A stretch of 20,664 bases of DNA from Chitinophagaceae bacterium (GTDB lineage Bacteria; Bacteroidota; Bacteroidia; Chitinophagales; Chitinophagaceae). This document shows, piece after piece, positions 15,970 to 20,664 of this stretch. Both the position numbers and the translations under genes were made by a program. Positions within the stretch are counted from its first letter, which is position 1, and every line of letters begins with the position of its first letter. Location: assembly GCA_947378615.1 (NCBI GenBank), contig CANCKV010000003.1:1-20664 (forward strand). The letters are read 5' to 3'. The notes under the pieces are model-generated. The model did no database searches. It was given only the letters and a program-made list of their open reading frames with translations, and was not told the origin of the DNA.

Positions 15970-15985
15970 TGGCACTTTTTTGGTA
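15970..15985 (+). promoter_or_regulatory. Weak sigma-54-like -24/-12 candidate before second kup
   Basis: TGGCAC at 15970-15975 is a perfect -24 element, followed after five T by TGGT where TTGC is expected. The key C of the -12 element is missing, so this is a weak match. It is listed because a sigma-54 activator is encoded 2.6 kb upstream. It would give a leader of about 65 nt. Confidence 0.2.
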
Positions 15986-16051
15986 ACTTATTAAAAGCCG
16001 TATGACAAAACTCGTTTATTAAAACAGGTTTTCATTATTAACTAGAAAAGT

Positions 16052-18076
16052 ATGAACCCACAGTTAAAGAAGGTTACGGCCGCAGGACTATTAGTTACTT
16101 TAGGAATTATTTTTGGCGATATTGGAACTTCGCCTCTTTATGTGTTTAGTGCAATTATAGGAGACAAACCAATTTCTAAGGAATTAGTATATGGAGGAAT
16201 TTCTTGTGTTTTTTGGACTTTGACCCTTCAGACAACTTTCAAGTATATAATGCTGACCCTTCAGGCTGACAATAAAGGGGAAGGTGGTATTTTTTCACTT
16301 TACGCCCTTGTATGGAGATATCGTCATTGGCTCTATTTTCCAGCCATTATAGGTGCAGGAACTCTCCTTGCAGATGGTATCATCACCCCACCAATTTCAG
16401 TTGCTTCTGCTATAGAAGGATTAAATGGTGTACCTGGACTTGAAACGACCATTGTTCCTGGAAATACTCTAACTATTAGCATTGTAATAATTATCATTTC
16501 ATTACTTTTCTTTTTCCAACAGTTCGGAACAAAGGTGGTTGGCAGTTCATTTGGCCCTATCATGTTTATTTGGTTTAGCATGATTATGTATTTGGGATTA
16601 ATAAATATTGCACACTATCCACAAATATTAGCGGCAGCAAATCCATATTACGCTGTAAAATTATTATCAGACCATAAAATTGGAGGATTCTTGATTTTAG
16701 GATCGGTCTTCTTGTGTACAACAGGTGCAGAGGCCTTGTATTCAGATTTAGGCCATTGTGGCAAAAGAAATATACAAGTAAGTTGGATGTTTGTAAAGTT
16801 TTCATTATTAGCCAACTACTTTGGACAAGCAGCTTGGCTATTGAGATCAGACAATCATGAATTAGTTCAAGATGCATTTCACAATAAATATCTAATTTTT
16901 CATGGTAGTACACCTTTAAATCCATTCTTTGAAGTAATGCCACATTGGTTTTTACTTCCCGGTATCATTATTTCTACTTTGGCAACCATCATAGCTAGTC
17001 AAGCCTTAATTTCTGGTTCATTTACATTGATTAGCGAAGCAGTAAGTATGGGATTCTGGCCTAAAATAACTATTAAGTTTCCTACTAATATTAGAGGTCA
17101 AATATATATTCCAAGTATTAATACTTTCCTATGGGCAGGATGTGTGGGCATGATGCTGTACTTTCAAGATTCAGAAAAGATGCAGGCGGCGTATGGGTTC
17201 TCTATCACAGTAGCCATGTTAATGACCACTTTATTAATGTTTTACTACATGAAATTTGTAAAAAAGTGGGCTCAAGTATTAATATTTATTATTCTAATGG
17301 TTTTTGTTACAGTTGAATTCTCCTTTTTCATTGCAAATGTTACGAAGATTAAAAACAGGTGGCCTTTCCTTGTATTTGAGGTTACACTCATTTTCGTCAT
17401 GTATATTTGGTTTAAAGCAAAAAGAATAACAAATAGGTTCTTGCAATTTGAGAGTATTAATTCATTTATTCCAGCATTAAAGACATTGAGTGAAAATCAT
17501 GATGAAGCAAAATATGCAACACATTTGGTTTACCTAACAAAGGCGAATAACAAGAAAGCAATCGAAAAAAGAGTGCTTGAATCTATTCTTACAAGACGAC
17601 CAAAAAGAGCAGATGTATATTGGTTTATTCATATCGACAGAGCAGACGATCCATATACGATGGAATATAATGTGGAAGAAATAGAGCATGATAAAATTAT
17701 AAGAATCGAATTTAAGCTTGGGTTCCGTATTCAACCTCGTGTACATCTTCTCTTTAAGAAAGTAATGGAAGATATGGTTGAACATCATGAATTGAATGTT
17801 GGTGCAAATGTAAATGAGGTGGCATTGAACAAACTCAATATTTCAGGGGATATCCGTTATGTTATTATTCAAAGGTTCTTATCGGTAGAAAACGAATTTT
17901 CTTTGAAAGAAGGGTTTATCTTGAATTCTTATTTTGCAATTTCAAAGTTAGCGCAATCAGATAAAAAAGCTTGGGGGCTTGATTGGAGTGATACTGACAT
18001 CGAAAAAATTCCATTAGTATTAGCTCCTATCCAAAATATACCACTAAAAAGGACTGGGAATTATTACAATAGTTAA
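16052..18076 (+). CDS. kup: Kup-family potassium transporter (second of tandem pair)
   Basis: A 674-aa paralogue of the preceding gene with the same architecture. The signature GIIFGDIGTSPLYVF is at 18-32, followed by LQADNKGEGGIFSLYALV, ADGIITPPISVASAIEG and LCTTGAEALYSDLGHCGKRN, about twelve membrane helices, and a C-terminal cytoplasmic domain with TRRPKRADVYWFIHID. The first 120 residues are very close to the first copy, while the loops near 125-140 and 270-295 and the tail differ, so this is an old tandem duplication and not a recent copy. It has an extra loop segment around FHGSTPLNPFFEVMPHW. ATG at 16052. The two copies may differ in affinity, ion or expression condition; the sequence does not say which. 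Confidence 0.95.
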   Translation: MNPQLKKVTAAGLLVTLGIIFGDIGTSPLYVFSAIIGDKPISKELVYGGISCVFWTLTLQTTFKYIMLTLQADNKGEGGIFSLYALVWRYRHWLYFPAIIGAGTLLADGIITPPISVASAIEGLNGVPGLETTIVPGNTLTISIVIIIISLLFFFQQFGTKVVGSSFGPIMFIWFSMIMYLGLINIAHYPQILAAANPYYAVKLLSDHKIGGFLILGSVFLCTTGAEALYSDLGHCGKRNIQVSWMFVKFSLLANYFGQAAWLLRSDNHELVQDAFHNKYLIFHGSTPLNPFFEVMPHWFLLPGIIISTLATIIASQALISGSFTLISEAVSMGFWPKITIKFPTNIRGQIYIPSINTFLWAGCVGMMLYFQDSEKMQAAYGFSITVAMLMTTLLMFYYMKFVKKWAQVLIFIILMVFVTVEFSFFIANVTKIKNRWPFLVFEVTLIFVMYIWFKAKRITNRFLQFESINSFIPALKTLSENHDEAKYATHLVYLTKANNKKAIEKRVLESILTRRPKRADVYWFIHIDRADDPYTMEYNVEEIEHDKIIRIEFKLGFRIQPRVHLLFKKVMEDMVEHHELNVGANVNEVALNKLNISGDIRYVIIQRFLSVENEFSLKEGFILNSYFAISKLAQSDKKAWGLDWSDTDIEKIPLVLAPIQNIPLKRTGNYYNS

Positions 18077-18088
18077 TTAAAATACAGG

Positions 18089-18139
18089 ATAGTGAAAAGT
18101 GTTTGTTTGAATGAAAATTCACCAAATGCTTTTCGCTAT
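18089..18139 (+). terminator. Stem-loop after second kup, probable transcript end
   Basis: ATAGTGAAAAG (18089-18099) pairs with CTTTTCGCTAT (18129-18139) with one G-U. Inside, TTTG pairs with CAAA, and TGAAT/ATTCA closes a GAAA tetraloop. It begins 12 nt after the stop codon. There is no long T run, so it may be a 3'-end protector and not a classical terminator. The rest of 18077-18389 is AT-rich with no gene and ends in the korB promoter. Confidence 0.5.
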
Positions 18140-18315
18140 TATTGAATTGTTTTCCTATACATCGAAAGTTACTAAGTCATTAAACGAAGGATTTTATATT
18201 GCCTCAAAAAATATAGATATAAAAAGCAATATTGTTGAAAATATTTCAAATCAAAACTAACATATAGCTTATTGCAAATGGCTTTTTTTGAAATAAATGT
18301 AGATTTGAAAAAAAA

Positions 18316-18346
18316 ATTGTAAATAGTTTATCAATTATTATATTCG
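18316..18346 (+). promoter_or_regulatory. Candidate Bacteroidota-type promoter for korB
   Basis: ATTG (18316-18319) is followed after 19 nt by TATATTCG (18339-18346), one mismatch from TAnnTTTG, then CAGCAC. Spacing and downstream bases fit the phylum's vegetative promoter. It predicts a leader of roughly 35-40 nt and shows that korB starts its own transcript. Confidence 0.5.
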
Positions 18347-18389
18347 CAGCACACTTTTGGTTCTTAATTTTATATAATAACTATTTATT

Positions 18390-19433
18390 ATGATTGATAC
18401 AATAAATGAAACGATTGCAACACCATTGTTAACTGCCAAGGATTTTGTTACAGACCAAGAAGTTCGTTGGTGTCCAGGATGTGGAGATTACTCCATTTTA
18501 GCACAAGTACAAAAGGTAATGCCTACAATAGGTGTTCCTAAAGAAAATATAGTAGTGATAAGCGGAATCGGCTGCAGCAGTCGTTTCCCATATTATACAA
18601 ATACATTTGGTATGCACTCCATTCATGGTCGTGCTACAGCCATTGCAAGTGGTTTGAAAGCCGCCCGTCCAGAGTTGAGTGTTTGGATAGTTACAGGAGA
18701 TGGAGATGGATTGAGTATCGGGGGTAATCACACAATTCACCTATTAAGAAGAAATTTTGATGTAAATATTTTATTGTTCAACAATGAAATATATGGTTTG
18801 ACAAAAGGGCAATATTCTCCTACTTCAGAACAAAAGAAAGTAACTAAAAGTTCCCCATTTGGAAGTATTGATCATCCATTCAATCCATTAGCATTAGCTA
18901 TGGGTGCTGATGCAACTTTTATAGCTAGAACTATGGACAGAGATCCAAAGCATTTACAATCAATGCTTACTCGTAGTCATCAACATAAGGGTTCTTCATT
19001 CTTAGAAATATATCAAAATTGTGTCATTTTTAATGATGGCGCATTTGAGCAGTTTACTGAGAAATCTACAAGGTCTCAAGAAGCTATTTTCCTTGAACAT
19101 GGACAGCCACTAGTTTTTGGTGCAACAAAGAATAAAGGAATAAAGTTAGATGGTTTAAAACCTGTTATTGTCGAATTAGAAGTAGGTGCAGACACTAGTG
19201 ACTTGTGGATTCATGACGAAAATGATTTTTATAAGGCTCAAATATTAGTTAGGATGTTTGACGACCATCGTATAGAAGGTCATTTCCCTCGTCCATTTGG
19301 TGTTTTCTACGCAATTGAAAGAGCTTGTTATGAAGATTCTATGTCCATGCAAATTGAAGAAGCAATAGCAACAAAGGGCAAAGGAAATCTCGATAAACTA
19401 TTAAGAGGAAGAGAGGTTTGGGAAATTGCATAA
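18390..19433 (+). CDS. korB: 2-oxoacid:ferredoxin oxidoreductase, beta subunit
   Basis: A 347-aa thiamine-diphosphate subunit of a 2-oxoglutarate (or other 2-oxoacid):ferredoxin oxidoreductase, which with KorA converts the oxoacid and CoA to acyl-CoA, CO2 and reduced ferredoxin. The iron-sulfur ligands are C28 and C31 in WCPGCGDY, C62 in GIGCSSRFPYY and C211 in QNCVIFND. The TPP/Mg motif is GDGDGLSIGGNH (103-114) through NNEIYGLTKGQ (131-141). The start ATG 18390 follows a good promoter. The alpha subunit (about 600 aa in this phylum, usually next to korB) is absent: kup lies upstream and a small ParB-like gene downstream. The sequence does not settle the substrate, so kor over por is by overall resemblance. 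Confidence 0.92.
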   Translation: MIDTINETIATPLLTAKDFVTDQEVRWCPGCGDYSILAQVQKVMPTIGVPKENIVVISGIGCSSRFPYYTNTFGMHSIHGRATAIASGLKAARPELSVWIVTGDGDGLSIGGNHTIHLLRRNFDVNILLFNNEIYGLTKGQYSPTSEQKKVTKSSPFGSIDHPFNPLALAMGADATFIARTMDRDPKHLQSMLTRSHQHKGSSFLEIYQNCVIFNDGAFEQFTEKSTRSQEAIFLEHGQPLVFGATKNKGIKLDGLKPVIVELEVGADTSDLWIHDENDFYKAQILVRMFDDHRIEGHFPRPFGVFYAIERACYEDSMSMQIEEAIATKGKGNLDKLLRGREVWEIA

Positions 19434-19527
19434 AGCAAATAATTTATTGCCTGATAGTTTATTGACCAAATTTGGATTAGAAAACTAATTGGGCAATCAA
19501 TTTTTTTATTTATTACAACTACTTTTA

Positions 19528-19881
19528 ATGAAACAATATTGGTTAGATGAGCCAGAAGAGCACGATTTTCCAGCTGCTCATGACTACTTAGAATTGTTAT
19601 TTCCATTAAAAGAGGCTCAATTGATGGTAGATAAGTTAAAAAAGTCTCCCACCATAATAAAAAAAAGTAAAGATATATTAAGAGCAAGTCAATTGCCACT
19701 GTTACCGAGTACGAATATTCATGTCAGTCAAAACATAAAAAAAGTAAAAAAAGGTAAAAGTTTATCTCCGGTATTGTTGGTTAGAAATGATGGAAAATTA
19801 ATTATTGCAGACGGATATCATCGTGTTTGTGCTATCTATTATTTATCAGAGGATTTAAGTATTCCTTGCAGACTTGTATAA
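19528..19881 (+). CDS. Small ParB/Srx-like domain protein, function unknown
   Basis: A 117-aa soluble protein starting MKQYWLDEPEEHDFPAAHDY. The C-terminal half contains SPVLLVRNDGKLIIADGYHRVCAIYYL, which matches the ParB/sulfiredoxin-like fold signature in which DGYHR resembles the phosphate-binding GxHR box. The N-terminal half is helical and Lys-rich, with a KKVKKGK stretch before the core. I recognise it as a conserved small Bacteroidota protein but know of no assigned role; ParB-fold proteins include CTPases, nucleases and kinases. I chose ATG 19528; a TTG 13 codons earlier adds an unlikely hydrophobic lead. It lies 94 bp after korB on the same strand, possibly co-transcribed, with a partial ATTGCC...GGCAAT stem and T run between them. 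Confidence 0.75.
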   Translation: MKQYWLDEPEEHDFPAAHDYLELLFPLKEAQLMVDKLKKSPTIIKKSKDILRASQLPLLPSTNIHVSQNIKKVKKGKSLSPVLLVRNDGKLIIADGYHRVCAIYYLSEDLSIPCRLV

Positions 19882-19967
19882 TCATTATAATAAAATTGAA
19901 CAAATAAATAAAGAAGCATTATAAGTTTCTAATTAACTTAACAACCAAATTTAACAAAAAAAGAGTA

Positions 19968-20664
19968 ATGATTTTAGTTACTGGTGGTAGTGGTTTGGTT
20001 GGTTCACATTTAATTTCTTACTTGTTAAAGCAAGGGAAACATGTTCGAGCCTTACATCGTAACCAAACGCCTAGTTTAACAAATGAAAAACTTGAATGGA
20101 TTAAAGGAGATATTTTAGATATTATAGATCTGGAAACTGCACTTCAAGGCATTACACACGTATATCATTGCGCAGCAATAGTTTCCTTCAATCCTAAAGA
20201 AAAACAACAACTTTTCCATACTAACATTGAGGGAACTGCAAATGTAGTGAACGCTTGCATTGAAGCAGGAGTTGAAAAACTTGTTTACGTAAGCTCTGTT
20301 GCAGCATTAGGTCGTTTTAATGAATCTGAAACGGTGACTGAAACAATGAAGTGGAGCGAAAATAATGAGAGCAGTGTCTATGGAAAAACAAAGTTCTTAG
20401 CAGAAATGGAAGTTTGGCGAGGCATTGGAGAAGGATTGAATACTGTCATTGTAAATCCGACAATTATACTAGGCGCAGGAGATTGGAATAAGGGTTCAAC
20501 TGGTATTTTTAAAACTGCTTACGATGAATTTCCCTGGTTTACTAATGGTGTATCGGGATTTGTTGATGTGTTAGATGTCGTAAAGGCATTAACACTATTA
20601 ATGGATAGTAACATAAGTGGGGAACGCTTTATTTTGAATGGTGCAAATATTGCATACAAAGAGG
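19968..20664 (+). CDS. NAD(P)-dependent epimerase/dehydratase (extended SDR), partial
   Basis: The first 232 codons of an extended short-chain dehydrogenase/reductase; the frame is open at the window end, and such proteins are usually about 320-350 aa. The NAD(P)-binding motif TGGSGLVG is at residues 5-12, and GDILD marks the second beta strand region. The catalytic set is visible as S109/S110 in VYVSSVAALG and Y138xxxK142 in YGKTK, then NPTIILG. It most resembles NAD-dependent epimerases and dihydroflavonol-reductase-like enzymes acting on sugar nucleotides or small ketones; the substrate cannot be given. ATG at 19968, 86 bp after the ParB-like gene and on the same strand. Confidence 0.9.
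   Translation, partial: MILVTGGSGLVGSHLISYLLKQGKHVRALHRNQTPSLTNEKLEWIKGDILDIIDLETALQGITHVYHCAAIVSFNPKEKQQLFHTNIEGTANVVNACIEAGVEKLVYVSSVAALGRFNESETVTETMKWSENNESSVYGKTKFLAEMEVWRGIGEGLNTVIVNPTIILGAGDWNKGSTGIFKTAYDEFPWFTNGVSGFVDVLDVVKALTLLMDSNISGERFILNGANIAYKE

Noticed and set aside
19489..19527. TTG start adding 13 residues to the ParB-like protein
   Set aside because: The addition is hydrophobic and unlike the family; ATG 19528 gives a typical N-terminus.

Overview
The window is AT-rich DNA from a Bacteroidota bacterium, most likely a member of the Chitinophagaceae or a close relative. Three things point there: protein families typical of the phylum (FeoB without a neighbouring FeoA, a secreted GH2 enzyme with a lipid-free signal peptide, type IX secretion tail relics, KorB, AtoC-like regulators), near absence of Shine-Dalgarno sequences, and several upstream boxes matching the Bacteroidota -7 element TAnnTTTG. 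No tRNA, rRNA, CRISPR array or phage module was seen.

Layout. Bases 1-9.4 kb are read entirely from the minus strand and 10.3-20.66 kb entirely from the plus strand, with a divergent, repeat-bearing gap between. The left half is an accessory, decaying region. It holds a 14-bp telomere-like tandem array (1-98, inside a 180-nt G-free tract), feoB (177-2294), and a scar in which the start of hsdR and the end of hsdM of a type I restriction-modification system lie in one frame after an internal deletion (2456-3148). Next come a diverged array of 42-bp period (3358-3609), an unrecognised 236-aa protein (3783-4493) with its own terminator, a frameshifted relic of a large surface protein (4878-5312), a Bro-N protein of a kind often found in type I RM loci (5495-6328), and three different inverted-repeat elements in 300 bp (6487-6788). 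The half ends with a secreted GH2 glycosidase (6901-9390) bracketed by a 21-bp perfect direct repeat, a sorting-domain relic (9397-9528) and a 102-bp MITE-like element with 22-bp perfect terminal inverted repeats and an 8-bp target duplication (9676-9777).

The right half is housekeeping: cysS (10292-11806) with a strong terminator, a sigma-54-dependent response regulator (12015-13355), two tandem Kup potassium transporters separated by a terminator and a perfect 17-bp hairpin, korB without korA beside it (18390-19433), a small ParB/Srx-like protein (19528-19881), and an extended SDR that runs off the window (from 19968).

The genes do not form one pathway. FeoB imports ferrous iron and the Kup pair imports potassium. 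KorB is half of an iron-sulfur oxidoreductase, and the GH2 enzyme acts on glycans outside the cytoplasm. The most informative biology is in the left half: repeated insertion, recombination and decay have removed a restriction system and left its Bro-N companion. I found no clearly new multi-gene system. The best leads are the MITE-like element, the direct repeat around the GH2 gene, the hsdR-hsdM scar, the 42-bp array and the structured leaders around the kup genes.
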